Part shown: piece after piece, positions 35,535-44,710 of the stretch
Position numbering within the stretch: the stretch's first letter is position 1
Layout of the letters: each line of letters opens with the position of its first letter
NCBI RefSeq assembly: GCF_019801015.1
Contig: NZ_JAHVJZ010000005.1
Coordinates: 1-64,000, forward strand
Direction: 5' to 3'
Length of the DNA: 64,000 bases
Source of the DNA: Marinobacter nauticus
GTDB taxonomy: Bacteria; Pseudomonadota; Gammaproteobacteria; Enterobacterales; Shewanellaceae
The notes under the pieces: model-generated
Told to the model about the DNA's origin: nothing
Seen by the model: only the letters and a program-made list of their open reading frames with translations
The model's database searches: none
Translations under genes and position numbers: made by a program

Positions 35535-38405
35535 ATGTCCTTTGCTCTGGGTCAACGCTGGATCAGCGACACCGAATCGGATCTGGGCCTGGGCACCATC
35601 GTGGCGATCGAAGGCCGCATGGTGACTCTGCTGTTCCCCGCCACCGGTGAAAACCGAATGTTTGCCGTCCAGGACGCGCCCCTCACCCGGGTTATCTTTA
35701 ACCAGGGTGACGAAGTGGCCAGCCATGAAGGCTGGCGCATGACCGTCACGGAGTTGACCGAGCAGAACGGCCTGGTGACCTACCAGGGTACCCGCACCGA
35801 CGACGGTGAAGCCGTCTCCCTGCGAGAGACCCTGCTGGACCATCAGATCCGTTTCAATAAACCTCAGGACCGTCTGTTTGCGGGCCAGCTGGACCGCATG
35901 GAGCACTACGTTACCCGTTATCTGTGCCAGACCCAGCGCCACGCCATGCAGCAAAATCCGCTGCGCGCCCTCCAGGGCCCCCGTGCCGGCCTGATTGCTC
36001 ACCAGCTCCACATCGCCAACGAAGTGGGCCATCGCCATGCGCCGCGGGTACTGCTGGCCGATGAAGTGGGCCTGGGTAAAACCATCGAAGCGGGCCACAT
36101 CCTGCATCAACAGCTGCTGTCCGGCCGCGCCGAGCGGGTGCTGATCCTGGTGCCGGAAACCCTCCAGCATCAGTGGCTGGTGGAGATGCTGCGCCGCTTT
36201 AACCTGCGCTTTGCTCTGTTCGATGAAGAGCGCTGTGTGGAAGCCCTGGCCGACTGCGACAACCCGTTTGAAACCGAACAGCTGGTGATCTGCTCCATCG
36301 ACCTGCTGCGCAAGAAGAAGCGCTTTGAACAAGCACTGGAAGCGCCGTGGGACCTGCTGGTGGTGGACGAAGCTCACCATCTGGAGTGGAGTGAAGACAA
36401 GCCGAGCCGCGCCTACCAGGTGGTGGAAGAACTGGCCGAAGCGATCGCCGGCGTACTGCTGCTGACCGCCACCCCGGACCAGCTGGGTCACCAGAGCCAC
36501 TTCGCTCGTCTGCGCCTGCTGGATCCGGACCGCTTCTACGATTACGACGCGTTTCTGAAAGAGGAAACCGAGTACCAGAGCGTGGCCAACGCCGCTGAAG
36601 CGCTGCTGTCTGACCGTGCCCTGACTCAGGATGAAACCGAGGCGCTGGCCGCGATGTTGCCGGGGCAGGCGATCGAAACCGCCGACGCCGACGCGCGCGA
36701 ATCCCTGCTGCGTCAGTTGTTGGACCGCCACGGCACCGGCCGGGTGCTGTTCCGCAACACCCGTGGCGGCGTCACCGGCTTTACCCAGCGTCACCTCAAC
36801 GCCCACCCGGTGACTCTGCCCACTCAGTACGCCACCGCCGTGCGCGTCTCCAAGATGCTGGGCAGCAATGGATCGCTCGAGCAGAAGGTGATCAACAACC
36901 TCTACCCGGAAAAGCTCTACCAGGAGTTTGAAGGGGAAGGTGGCAGCGCCAGCTGGTGGACCTTCGACACCCGCGTCAGCTGGATGCTGGAGTTCCTCAA
37001 AGCCAACCGCTCCAAGAAAGTGCTGGTGATCACCGCCAAAGCTTCCACCGCTTTGCAGCTGGAAGAGGCCCTGCGCACCCGGGAAGGGATCCTGGCCGGC
37101 GTGTTCCATGAAGGCATGTCCATTCTGGAGCGGGATAAAGCCGCCGCCTTCTTTGCTCAGCAGGAGGGCGGTGCCCAGGTGCTGATCTGTTCCGAGATCG
37201 GCTCCGAGGGACGAAACTTCCAGTTCGCCCACCACCTGATCATGTTCGACCTGCCTCAGAACCCGGACCTGCTGGAGCAGCGCATCGGTCGACTGGATCG
37301 AATCGGTCAGACTCAGGATGTGCAGATCCACGTGCCCTACATTGAAGGCAGCGCCCAGCAACAGCTGATGGACTGGTATCACCAGGGCCTGAACGCCTTT
37401 GAGCAAACCTGCCCGGGTGGCCACCTTATCCACGCCGAGTTTGGTGAGGAACTGCTGCAGGTACTGGCCGGTAACAGCGAAGACCTGTCGGGTTTGATCG
37501 ATCGCACCGCGGAGCGTGCTGGTGAGCACAAAGCGGCGATGGAAGCGGGCCGCGACAAGCTGCTGGAGATCCACTCCAATGGCGGCAAACAGGCGGACGC
37601 CCTGGTGGCCGCGCTGGAACAGGAAGACGACGACACCGACTTTGTCAGCTTTATGCTGAAGTTGTGGGATGTGATTGGCGTGCAGCAGGACGACCGTGGC
37701 GAAAACGCCGTTGTCCTGACCCCGACCGAACACATGCTGTACCCCAGCTACCCGGGACTGCCGGAAGATGGCCTGTCCGTCACCTTCGACCGCGACACCG
37801 CCCTGTCCCGTGACGACTTCCAGTTCATCACACCGGCGCACCCACTGGTCAGCGTGGGCATCGATATGGTGACCAGCAGTGAAACCGGCTGCGCCACCGT
37901 GTCGCTGATGAAGAACAAGGCGCTGCCCGCCGGTACCCTGTTCCTGGAACTGATCTACATGGTGGAAGCCACCGCGCCGGCAGAGGTTCAGCTGGGCCGC
38001 TTCCTGCCGCCGACCCCGATCCGCCTGCTGCTGGATAAAAGCGGTAAGGATCTGGGCCAGAACGTGGACTTCGAGACCTTCAACCGTCAGCTGATCCCGA
38101 TCAACCGCCATACCGGTTCCAAGCTGGTGAACGCCTCGCAAGGGGTGATGCACCCGCTGATCGCCAAAGCGGAGCAGCACATGACCGGTCGTCTGGCCGA
38201 GCTGGTGGCGGCCGCGGAACAGAAGATGCAGCGGGAGCTGGGTGAGGAACTGGGTCGTCTGGACGCGCTGAAAGCGGTCAACCCCAATATTCGCGACAGC
38301 GAACTGGACGCCCTCCGGGAGCAGATGAACATGGTCAAAGCGCACCTGAGCCGGGCTCAGATCCAGCTCGACGCCATCCGTCTGATCGTCGTGACGCCGC
38401 AGTAA
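35535..38405 (+). CDS. rapA: RNA polymerase-associated SWI2/SNF2 ATPase RapA
   Basis: Recycles RNA polymerase from stalled post-termination complexes using ATP. The 956 residues are slightly shorter than E. coli RapA (968). An N-terminal Tudor-like region ([18 protein letters not shown]) precedes the helicase lobe 1 with Walker A in [15 protein letters not shown] (about 175-190) and DEAH in [10 protein letters not shown]. Lobe 2 contains [15 protein letters not shown] and [15 protein letters not shown]-terminal spacer and RapA_C domain end in ...[13 protein letters not shown] precedes the ATG by 11 nt, and TAATAT at about 35481 is a likely -10. Monocistronic, with a strong terminator. Confidence 0.97.
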   Translation: MSFALGQRWISDTESDLGLGTIVAIEGRMVTLLFPATGENRMFAVQDAPLTRVIFNQGDEVASHEGWRMTVTELTEQNGLVTYQGTRTDDGEAVSLRETLLDHQIRFNKPQDRLFAGQLDRMEHYVTRYLCQTQRHAMQQNPLRALQGPRAGLIAHQLHIANEVGHRHAPRVLLADEVGLGKTIEAGHILHQQLLSGRAERVLILVPETLQHQWLVEMLRRFNLRFALFDEERCVEALADCDNPFETEQLVICSIDLLRKKKRFEQALEAPWDLLVVDEAHHLEWSEDKPSRAYQVVEELAEAIAGVLLLTATPDQLGHQSHFARLRLLDPDRFYDYDAFLKEETEYQSVANAAEALLSDRALTQDETEALAAMLPGQAIETADADARESLLRQLLDRHGTGRVLFRNTRGGVTGFTQRHLNAHPVTLPTQYATAVRVSKMLGSNGSLEQKVINNLYPEKLYQEFEGEGGSASWWTFDTRVSWMLEFLKANRSKKVLVITAKASTALQLEEALRTREGILAGVFHEGMSILERDKAAAFFAQQEGGAQVLICSEIGSEGRNFQFAHHLIMFDLPQNPDLLEQRIGRLDRIGQTQDVQIHVPYIEGSAQQQLMDWYHQGLNAFEQTCPGGHLIHAEFGEELLQVLAGNSEDLSGLIDRTAERAGEHKAAMEAGRDKLLEIHSNGGKQADALVAALEQEDDDTDFVSFMLKLWDVIGVQQDDRGENAVVLTPTEHMLYPSYPGLPEDGLSVTFDRDTALSRDDFQFITPAHPLVSVGIDMVTSSETGCATVSLMKNKALPAGTLFLELIYMVEATAPAEVQLGRFLPPTPIRLLLDKSGKDLGQNVDFETFNRQLIPINRHTGSKLVNASQGVMHPLIAKAEQHMTGRLAELVAAAEQKMQRELGEELGRLDALKAVNPNIRDSELDALREQMNMVKAHLSRAQIQLDAIRLIVVTPQ

Positions 38406-38428
38406 GCGCAACCCGAACAACTGAAACC

Positions 38429-38458
38429 CAAAAGCCCCCGACATTCGGGGGCTTTTTT
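38429..38458. terminator. Terminator of rapA (bidirectional)
   Basis: AAAGCCCCCGA/TCGGGGGCTTT with a three-base loop is followed by TTTT on the plus strand and preceded by an A run. The convergent gene ends at 38479. Confidence 0.93.
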
Positions 38459-38478
38459 ATCGGCAAAAGACAGGCTAA

Positions 38479-38943
38479 CTATTCCGCTTGTGCCTCACTC
38501 AGCGGCGCCGGTTGGTCCACTTTGCCTGACGCCCGGTTGAGGAACCAGAGCCAGAACAGGGGCAACAGCAACATTTCAAAAAACACACCGATGCTTTCAG
38601 CTCCGCCAAACCACCACATATTCTGGAAAAAGCGCACGATGCCAGCCGGATCCCAGGGCGCAAAGTTGAGGTTTCCGTGTAAGAGCATCGAAATGGCGAT
38701 CACCACACCGATGCAGAGCCACTTTTTCTGCGGTTCGTAACTGTGCACCAGGTACGCAGGCAGCAGCGAGGCCAAACCGATGCCCACCAGATTCTGGCCA
38801 ATATGGTAGAGGTGAGAATAGGCTTCGGGTTCAAACCACCAGAAAACCATTCCGGCCGCGGCAATACCAATGGCCTGAAGGTTAAGCACGAAGTAACACA
38901 CCCCCAGGCACAACCCCAGTAACAAGGCTCTCAGATAGTGCAT
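38479..38943 (-). CDS. Uncharacterised four-span inner-membrane protein
   Basis: The 154-residue integral membrane protein has four hydrophobic segments (about 4-34, 45-65, 73-90 and 118-137) and a short soluble C-terminus. Notable are AYSHLYHIGQNLVGIGLAS, with two histidines, and LHGNLNFAPWDPAGIVRFFQNMWW. I do not recognise the family. It starts 11 nt after the stop of the upstream outer-membrane protein gene, so the two are probably cotranscribed. Short and hydrophobic enough that function cannot be inferred. Confidence 0.75.
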   Translation of the reverse strand: MHYLRALLLGLCLGVCYFVLNLQAIGIAAAGMVFWWFEPEAYSHLYHIGQNLVGIGLASLLPAYLVHSYEPQKKWLCIGVVIAISMLLHGNLNFAPWDPAGIVRFFQNMWWFGGAESIGVFFEMLLLPLFWLWFLNRASGKVDQPAPLSEAQAE

Positions 38944-38953
38944 CTCTTGTTCC

Positions 38954-39694
38954 TCAGAAACGGGCGGTCAGGCCAATTCGCCCATTCAGGCTGTCATCGT
39001 GATACACCACCGCCTGGGCAGACAGGTTCCTGCCAAACTGCCACCAGTATCCGGTACTGACGATCACTTCATCATCACTGCCTACCGGCAGATCGGCGTA
39101 GGCATAGGCGAGCCCGGCAAACCAGGATTGGGTCAGGTAAGCGGTGGCAGAGAGGGTGTACTGGTCCAGCTCAAAATTGGCGACATCAGTGCGGGTCCAG
39201 GCCGCATCAAACCCGATGCCACTGATGCCATCCAGCCCCCAGTAACCACGGTAGTCCAGCCCGTAAGACGACAGGTCGAAATCGGTATCCCGCTCTGAAT
39301 AGTGGAGCCGCACACGCTGTCCGGGGGCGAAGAAGTAACCGCCATCCAACTGAAACTGGTTTACCGAGCCACCGACATCCAACCGCACGTACTCGACCCC
39401 GACAAACCAGCCACTTTCCGCCTGATAACGTCCGCCAAACAGCGCCACGTTGTCATCCGAGTCGAACAGAAGCCCCACATTCACAAAAGAGGCCGGGTCA
39501 AGGAATCGATTCAGCCAGTAGGGGGCGTCCCCCACTGCCACAGGGCTGAAACTGTATGAATAGGCCAGATCAACAAATTCACTGTCGCCCAAATTGAGCG
39601 CCATCGACGCCTCATGCTGAAAGCGGTCCTGAGCCATCGCGGCTCCGGCGAACCACATGGACGCGACAAGCGCGCAAACCTTCCCTGGTTTCAT
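38954..39694 (-). CDS. Putative outer-membrane beta-barrel protein
   Basis: The 246-residue precursor has a signal peptide ending AMA before QDRFQHEASM. The body is all alternating strands with many Tyr/Trp/Asp (FVDLAYSYSF, WFVGVEYVRLDVGG, LDGGYFFAPGQRVRLHYSER) and ends in phenylalanine (RIGLTARF). It resembles putative porins of Alteromonadales; cargo unknown. Start: ATG at 39694, 8 nt after GGAG; a GTG three codons earlier is less likely. It precedes the membrane protein at 38479 in an apparent operon. Confidence 0.83.
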   Translation of the reverse strand: MKPGKVCALVASMWFAGAAMAQDRFQHEASMALNLGDSEFVDLAYSYSFSPVAVGDAPYWLNRFLDPASFVNVGLLFDSDDNVALFGGRYQAESGWFVGVEYVRLDVGGSVNQFQLDGGYFFAPGQRVRLHYSERDTDFDLSSYGLDYRGYWGLDGISGIGFDAAWTRTDVANFELDQYTLSATAYLTQSWFAGLAYAYADLPVGSDDEVIVSTGYWWQFGRNLSAQAVVYHDDSLNGRIGLTARF

Positions 39695-39928
39695 ATCAAA
39701 CACTCCAGATTGTTGTTCTTATCGATGCCATCCAACCGCTCTTGCCACCGTCCCTGATGGCAGATTGATTTACCTACGCCTCAGCCACTCTCTGCCCAAC
39801 TGAGGCTCCCGCAAAGTAACATCACAGTAACACTTTGTGTATGACATTCAGGGGATGAGTCTGGGCTCTTGTTCTCCAATGGGTGTTCAAGCCACAATTC
39901 CGCTCACTGAAAAAACCAAGGTTTGCCG

Positions 39929-40537
39929 ATGTTTCGTTGTCTGATTTTGAGCCTGCTGATGCTGAACTGCGCCGCTGCCCAGGCCAGTGACTCCCTCACT
40001 TTTCCGGCCCATACCCCGGGCAGCAAAGGCACCGTGGTGGTGGTGGCGCCAGCCGGAGCGCCGGTGGACAGCGGCCGATGGCAGCGTATTCTGCTGCGCA
40101 CCCTGCCGGAGCACGGTTGGCAAACGCTTTCGGTCAGCTATTCCGACGGTCCTGAAGTGTTACCGGGGCTGATTGAAGGGGCGCCTGCTCCGCAATTCTG
40201 GGTGCTGTCCGGTGCCCGTGCCGGCACCGTGATTGCCGCACTGGCCGAGCGACAACTGCCGAAACCTCAGGGCTTGGTTTTGCTTGGCCCCTACCTGCCC
40301 GACAGCGAGGCCAATGCGGCCCTTCCGGGTCAACTGGCCGCACTGGGCATTCCGGTTCTTGATTTGAATGGACCGGGAGATCACCCGATGGCCAGAGCCA
40401 CCACCACAGAGCGGCACACCGCCAATCGGCGTAGCGGAAACCCGAACTACCGGGCCATGACGTGGTCACTGGACTGGGATCAGAGCCCGGACACGCTGGC
40501 ACAACGGATCCGGGGGTGGATACAACCGCTTCAATAA
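39929..40537 (+). CDS. Exported alpha/beta-hydrolase-like protein, DUF3530-like
   Basis: The 202-residue protein has a signal peptide (MFRCLILSLLMLNCAAAQA). The rest resembles a truncated alpha/beta hydrolase: GTVVVVAPAGAPVDSGRW, LPEHGWQTLSVSYSD, VLSGARAGTVIAAL (in place of a GxSxG nucleophile elbow), LVLLGPYLPD and IPVLDLNGPGD. This matches DUF3530 proteins as I remember them. The nucleophile position reads G-A-R-A-G, so catalytic activity is doubtful. Start: ATG at 39929 after AAGG; the codon TTG at 39923 is not credible. Confidence 0.75.
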   Translation: MFRCLILSLLMLNCAAAQASDSLTFPAHTPGSKGTVVVVAPAGAPVDSGRWQRILLRTLPEHGWQTLSVSYSDGPEVLPGLIEGAPAPQFWVLSGARAGTVIAALAERQLPKPQGLVLLGPYLPDSEANAALPGQLAALGIPVLDLNGPGDHPMARATTTERHTANRRSGNPNYRAMTWSLDWDQSPDTLAQRIRGWIQPLQ

Positions 40538-40784
40538 GCAGCAGAACGAAAATTTTTTTCGGCAACTGGTGCGGGGCTGAGACCGTGCTCACCCCGACCA
40601 GGCTACCCTGCCATAAGACAATGAAACAACAAGGAAATGCCTCACACTTTCTGCATCTAAGAGTGCGATGGGCGCTATCTCTTCAATCCGGTTTTTCGAT
40701 GGCTTAACCCCACTTACCCTGTGGTCATTCACAGCACAGAGACCCGCCCCAGCCGGGGCGACCATCGAACAGGGAGAAACCATC

Positions 40785-41768
40785 ATGCGCCGCACTTTAC
40801 TTGCTACTGCCATTCTCGCGACCACCGGCCTGGCCCAGGCTGCCGAGCCCATTCAGGTGATTGAACCTGCCACCATCACCAACCCGGAAATGGTAGAGCT
40901 GGGCAAAAAACTGTTCTTCGAACCGCGTTTGTCCAAGTCCGGCTTCCTCTCCTGTAACAGCTGCCACAACCTGAGCCTGGGTGGCGTGGACATTCTCCCG
41001 ACTTCCATCGGTCACAACTGGCAGGAAGGCCCGATCAACGCCCCTACCGTGCTGAACGCCAAGTACATGCTGGCCCAGTTCTGGGATGGCCGTGCCGCGA
41101 CGCTGCAGGAACAGGCCGCCGGCCCCATCGCTAACCCGAAAGAGATGGCGCTGGAACATGAACTGGCCCTGGATGTGCTGCGCGCGATCCCCGGATACCA
41201 GACGGAATTTGCCCAGGTGTTCGGCGAGAAGGGGATCACCCTGGATACCGTGACCGAAGCGATCGCCACCTTTGAAGAGACCCTGGTGACCCCCAACAGC
41301 CGCTTTGACCAGTACCTCAACGGCGATAAGCACGCGCTGACCGACAACGAGCTGGCGGGCTATGAGCTGTTTAAAAGCAAAGGCTGTGCAGCCTGCCACA
41401 ACGGCCCGGCGGTCGGCGGTACCATGTATCAGAAGATGGGTCTGATGCAGCCGTTTGTCACCGATAACCCGGCCCAGGGCCGCATCGACGTGACCGGTAA
41501 AGAGCATGACCGTATGGTGTTCAAGGTGCCGACCCTGCGTAACATCGAGCTGACCTACCCCTACTTCCATGACGGCTCCACCTACGACCTGAAAGAGGCG
41601 GTCATCGTGATGCAGCGGGTGCAGCTGGGTCAGGAACTGACCGATAAAGAAGCGGATCGCATCACCGACTTCCTGAAAACCCTGACCGGTGAGCAGCCGC
41701 AAATCACGCTGCCGATTCTGCCGCCCTCCGTGGCTGAAACCCCCAAGCCGCAGCCTTTCGGTAAGTAA
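40785..41768 (+). CDS. ccpA: Diheme cytochrome c peroxidase
   Basis: Periplasmic enzyme reducing hydrogen peroxide to water with electrons from small c-type cytochromes. The 327-residue precursor has a signal peptide ending AQA before AEPIQ and two heme c sites: CNSCH (low-potential domain, about residue 61) and CAACH (high-potential domain, about 204). The calcium and loop regions (GHNWQEGPINAPTVLNA, PTLRNIELTYPYFHDG) are conserved. AGGGAG is 8 nt before the ATG. The name follows Shewanella usage. The 247-nt upstream region contains no gene I can support. Confidence 0.95.
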   Translation: MRRTLLATAILATTGLAQAAEPIQVIEPATITNPEMVELGKKLFFEPRLSKSGFLSCNSCHNLSLGGVDILPTSIGHNWQEGPINAPTVLNAKYMLAQFWDGRAATLQEQAAGPIANPKEMALEHELALDVLRAIPGYQTEFAQVFGEKGITLDTVTEAIATFEETLVTPNSRFDQYLNGDKHALTDNELAGYELFKSKGCAACHNGPAVGGTMYQKMGLMQPFVTDNPAQGRIDVTGKEHDRMVFKVPTLRNIELTYPYFHDGSTYDLKEAVIVMQRVQLGQELTDKEADRITDFLKTLTGEQPQITLPILPPSVAETPKPQPFGK

Positions 41769-41777
41769 CCGGCAAGA

Positions 41778-41803
41778 AAACGCCCCGCAGATGCGGGGCG
41801 TTT
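41778..41803. terminator. Terminator shared by the peroxidase and the convergent gene
   Basis: AAACGCCCCGC/GCGGGGCGTTT with an AGAT loop is followed by a short T run. It starts 9 nt after the peroxidase stop and ends 4 nt before the convergent stop. Confidence 0.88.
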
Positions 41804-41807
41804 CACT

Positions 41808-42431
41808 TTACGGTGTCGGCAGATAGCGCCGTAATGTGCGCCACTGTTCATGCTTGAGGTCCCGGGGGGAAACGGCGCCATAGAGGAAGGGGCGCTCACC
41901 GGGCACCGGCAGCAACTCAAGATAGAGAGTCTGAGGCTGGCCGGTCACAAAGGGCTCCACCCATTTCAGCTCCGCCAGATACCCGCCCACCACGGTGGTC
42001 ATGGTCAGGGAAACCGAATCCGGCTGGCACTCAAACTCATTGCCTTCGGCCACGGTCTGACACAAGCCCTGATAGTAGAGGGTCAGCAGCCTGGCAATGC
42101 TGGCTCGGTCCAGTGGCGTACCGGGATCCAGCGAGAAGGCAAACAGATAGCTGAAAAAGTCGTTGGCCTGAGGGTCATACATGCCCGGTGAAAAACGCAG
42201 CTCTTCCACCCCTTTAAAGGGCAGATTGGGCGCGAACTCCGGCGGCAGAGCGATCCGCTCTCCCCGCCAGCCGGCAGGCTCCGGCAGCAGCGTCATGGCG
42301 GCGGTGGTCAATGCGGGCGGATCAACCGGCTCCGGGCTGGCCGTCTCCTGGGTGACGGTCGGTTCCTCCTGAGCCAGGGCACTCATGCTGATTACCGCGG
42401 CCAAAATCCAGGGCCAAACTTTGCCGTTCAT
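41808..42431 (-). CDS. Hypothetical exported protein
   Basis: The 207-residue protein has a signal peptide (VWPWILAAVISMSALAQ), a Pro/Thr/Glu-rich linker (about 22-45) and a soluble domain with YLFAFSLDPGTPLDRASIARLLTLYYQGLC, an amphipathic helix, and TMTTVVGGYLAELKWVEPFV. Two cysteines (about 123 and 134) could pair. I know no family. Its reading frame, signal peptide and terminator support a real gene. Placed upstream of and divergent from mgtE. Confidence 0.75.
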   Translation of the reverse strand: MNGKVWPWILAAVISMSALAQEEPTVTQETASPEPVDPPALTTAAMTLLPEPAGWRGERIALPPEFAPNLPFKGVEELRFSPGMYDPQANDFFSYLFAFSLDPGTPLDRASIARLLTLYYQGLCQTVAEGNEFECQPDSVSLTMTTVVGGYLAELKWVEPFVTGQPQTLYLELLPVPGERPFLYGAVSPRDLKHEQWRTLRRYLPTP

Positions 42432-42540
42432 AATGCGTCCTCTGTCAATGACACCTCACTGATATGCTTGAGAATTGACGAAAAAGCAACCTTTGTCACC
42501 TGATGGGCAAGTAACGTAATGAGTCAAAAGCGAATTCCCG

Positions 42541-42740
42541 CCTCAGGGTTGCCTATGGTTTCTTAAGCGCCTAAAATCGCGGCGCGAATCCCATAGAGCG
42601 AAGCCAATATGGACCCCATTCCCAGTCCCAGGTGGGACAAAAAAACGAACCTGAATCAAATAACTGCCTAGGTCTGCGGAGTCCACGCCTGATAGGGAAT
42701 TCATCCCTGCCACTCCGCCGCCGGGTACCGGAGGTGGAGT
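42541..42740 (+). promoter_or_regulatory. Structured mgtE leader with a hairpin over the ribosome binding site
   Basis: About 200 nt upstream of mgtE hold at least four helices: CTATGG (42553-42558) with CCATAG (42591-42596), enclosing GCGCC/GGCGC; GTCCC/GGGAC at 42625-42638; AGGGA/TCCCT near 42694-42707; and a 12-bp hairpin (42712-42740) that buries the Shine-Dalgarno GGAGG (42730-42734) right before the ATG. GCGGAGT at 42676-42682 is complementary to ACTCCGC (42712-42718) and could open that hairpin. A possible promoter is TTGTCA (42493) with TAATGA (42517). It does not match the M-box as I recall it. Confidence 0.6.
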
Positions 42741-44090
42741 ATGCAAAAAGAAGCGCTTTTTGCCACCCTTAGCGAAGCACTCGCTGCTCATGACAAGCGC
42801 GCCATTCGGGCGCAGCTTGAGCAGATGCACGTTGCTGATTTTGCCGAAGCGGTCCGCAGCTTTAACGCCCCGTTGGCGGCACAGCTGCTGGATCTGCTGT
42901 CCCTTCCCGATCACGCTGAAGTGTTCGGGTACCTTGATCCTCAATTGCAGGCCGATATCGCCTGCAAAATGCCCCGCAATGAGCTGGCCGCGCTGTTCTC
43001 CCAGATGGAGTCTGATGAGCGGGCAGACCTTTACAACCGACTGAGCGAAGCCCAACAGCAGGCACTGCTGCCCGGCCTGGCCCAGGCGGAGCGGGAAGAC
43101 GTTCGTCGCCTGGCCTCCTACCCGGAGAAGACCGCCGGCGCGATGATGAGTTCCGACTACGCCACTCTGCGCAGTCACTGGACCGTCCGCAAAGCGCTGC
43201 AACGTCTCCGTCTGGAAGCACCGGACAAGGAAACCATCTACCAGACCTACGTGATCGATGGCGATCGCCACCTGGTGGGCACCATCTCTCTTCGGGAGCT
43301 TATTCTCTCCAGTCCGGACGCCCTGATTGCGGACATCATGCTGACTGAGGTGGTGGCGGTCCGGGTCGATGAAGATCAGGAAGACGTGTCGGAAAAGATC
43401 CGTCACTACGACCTGCTGGCTCTTCCGGTTCTGGACAGCGCCGAGCGCCTGGTGGGCATCGTTACCTACGATGACGCCATGGACGCCGTGGTCGAAGAGG
43501 CCACCGAAGACGCCCAGAAGATCGCGTCCGTTGCCGCCCTTGAAGCGCCGATGAATCAGGTCACCTCCTGGGAGCTGTACCGGAAGCGGGTTGGCTGGCT
43601 GGTGCTGCTGGTGTTTGGCGCCCTGCTCTCCGGAGCCGGCATCGCCCACTTTGAGGCGATCATCGAATCCAACGTGGCACTGGTGTTCTTTATGCCGCTG
43701 CTGGTGGGCAGTGGCGGTAATGCCGGCTCCCAGTCAGCCGCACTGATGGTGCGGGCACTGGCCACCGGCGAAGTGGACCTGAAAGACTGGGCCAAGGTTC
43801 TGGCCCGGGAAGTCTTTGTGGCTGGCGCGCTGGGCCTGACCATGGCCGCTGCGGTATTTGGCCTTGGCATGTTCCGGGGTGGCATGGAGATCGCCATTGT
43901 GGTGGCCTCCGCCATGGTGTGCGTGGTACTGGCCGGCTCCCTGATTGGCCTCAGCCTGCCCTTTATCCTGTCCAGAGTGAAGATGGACCCGGCCACCGCA
44001 TCTGGCCCGCTGGTGACCACCATCGTCGATGCCACCGGGGTGATCATCTACCTCGGCTTTGCCAGCATGATGCTGGACCTTGGGGTCTGA
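42741..44090 (+). CDS. mgtE: Magnesium transporter MgtE
   Basis: Inner-membrane Mg2+ channel of 449 residues, the family norm. It has an N-terminal cytosolic superhelical domain (about 1-130), a paired CBS domain (about 135-255; VRVDEDQEDVSEKIRHYDLLALPVLD), a connecting helix and five membrane spans (about 285-449) with the signature LVGSGGNAGSQSAALMVRAL lining the pore. In characterised members, Mg2+ binding to the cytosolic domains closes the channel. The gene has a long structured leader that may add control at translation. Confidence 0.95.
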   Translation: MQKEALFATLSEALAAHDKRAIRAQLEQMHVADFAEAVRSFNAPLAAQLLDLLSLPDHAEVFGYLDPQLQADIACKMPRNELAALFSQMESDERADLYNRLSEAQQQALLPGLAQAEREDVRRLASYPEKTAGAMMSSDYATLRSHWTVRKALQRLRLEAPDKETIYQTYVIDGDRHLVGTISLRELILSSPDALIADIMLTEVVAVRVDEDQEDVSEKIRHYDLLALPVLDSAERLVGIVTYDDAMDAVVEEATEDAQKIASVAALEAPMNQVTSWELYRKRVGWLVLLVFGALLSGAGIAHFEAIIESNVALVFFMPLLVGSGGNAGSQSAALMVRALATGEVDLKDWAKVLAREVFVAGALGLTMAAAVFGLGMFRGGMEIAIVVASAMVCVVLAGSLIGLSLPFILSRVKMDPATASGPLVTTIVDATGVIIYLGFASMMLDLGV

Positions 44091-44117
44091 ATCAGAGCCC
44101 GGCTTCGACCGAAATGG

Positions 44118-44144
44118 AAACGCCGCCCGATGGGCGGCGTTTTT
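44118..44144 (+). terminator. Terminator of mgtE
   Basis: AAACGCCGCCC/GGGCGGCGTTT with a three-base loop is followed by a T run, about 28 nt past the stop. The convergent lipoprotein gene ends at 44160. Confidence 0.93.
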
Positions 44145-44159
44145 GTTGGCTCAGCGCAC

Positions 44160-44549
44160 TCAGGACTCGAGGTCGTAAACCGTATAGCCCTTCTCGCTCA
44201 GGCAGCGACGGAGCACCAGAGACTGGACCTTAGTGGAGGAAACGCCCCCTTCCGCCGCGCCCACGCTGGCCCCGACTAACGCGCCAGCCAACGCGCCGGC
44301 CACCGCACCTTCCCAGCCATCCTCAATGGCCCCGACAACCGCTCCGCTGCCGGTGCCGACTGCTGCGCCATTGGCCGCGCCCACGGCGGCCGCTTCCGCT
44401 TTGTCCACCGACTGGGCGTAGGACTCACAGTAAGCCAGATCCTGTTCGTACTGAGCCGGATCCACCCCACTCATGTCCACCACCGGCGCCTGGTTGTACG
44501 CGCACCCAGCGCTGAGCACGGCCAGCGCCAACATCATCGTCATTCGCAT
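44160..44549 (-). CDS. Glycine-zipper lipoprotein
   Basis: The 129-residue predicted lipoprotein has a signal peptide with lipobox LSAGC (Cys about 16). The central region is a repeated small-residue pattern (GAANGAAVGTGSGAVVGAI, then GAVAGALAGALVGASVGAAEGG), a glycine-zipper membrane-insertion motif as in OmpA-like and SlyB-like proteins. Two more cysteines lie near residues 41 and 116. Start: the second of two adjacent ATGs gives 7-nt spacing from AAGGAG; 44552 is equally possible. Function unknown, probably envelope integrity. Confidence 0.82.
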   Translation of the reverse strand: MRMTMMLALAVLSAGCAYNQAPVVDMSGVDPAQYEQDLAYCESYAQSVDKAEAAAVGAANGAAVGTGSGAVVGAIEDGWEGAVAGALAGALVGASVGAAEGGVSSTKVQSLVLRRCLSEKGYTVYDLES

Positions 44550-44665
44550 CATTACACTCCTTGTCCGGGCCATTCCGGGCCTCCGTTTTAACTGACGCCT
44601 TTTCCCTCATTATGGCAAGCATTAGAGTCGGTTGTGCATCAATGAGTTCAGTCTGGATTCAGCCC

Positions 44666-44696
44666 AAAAAAAAGCCGCCCATTCGGGCGGCCTTTT
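44666..44696. terminator. Terminator of rnb (bidirectional)
   Basis: On the minus strand GCCGCCC/GGGCGGC with a four-base loop is followed by eight Ts, about 15 nt past the rnb stop. A T run is also present on the plus side. Confidence 0.92.
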
Positions 44697-44710
44697 TCTT
44701 TGAACTGGGG

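Noticed and set aside
35517-38444. A 975-codon open frame antisense to rapA
   Set aside because: It mirrors rapA codon for codon in a GC-rich gene, has low-complexity Gln/Val/Leu composition and no start site. Similar long antisense frames at 10564-13455, 7733-10540, 29999-32551 and 45209-46969 are shadows of sdaA/sdaC, the GGDEF-EAL gene, the hybrid kinase and rnb.
40555-40670. Possible TPP-type riboswitch before the cytochrome c peroxidase (GGTGCGGGGCTGAGAC)
   Set aside because: Only the CTGAGA-like segment matches; the second conserved TPP half (ACCTGAT..GGATAATGCC..) is absent, and the downstream gene is unrelated to thiamine.
40621-40707. A 28-codon ORF starting MKQQGNASHF
   Set aside because: No Shine-Dalgarno, mixed composition and no membrane segment; not supported as a gene.
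40720-40737. CRP-like palindrome CTGTGGTCATTCACAG upstream of the peroxidase
   Set aside because: The half-sites are separated by four rather than six bases in the CRP register and do not fit FNR either.
40668-40784. N-terminal extension of the peroxidase from an in-frame start at 40668
   Set aside because: The 39 extra residues have no signal-peptide character, whereas the ATG at 40785 has AGGGAG and an ideal signal peptide.
42541-42740. The mgtE leader as a classical M-box (ykoK) riboswitch
   Set aside because: I cannot find the conserved M-box core (such as GTTAGGTGAGGCTCCT). The leader is therefore listed as unclassified, pending an Rfam search.
42712-42740. The hairpin before mgtE as a transcription terminator
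   Set aside because: It is followed directly by the mgtE ATG with no T run, so a translational role is more consistent.
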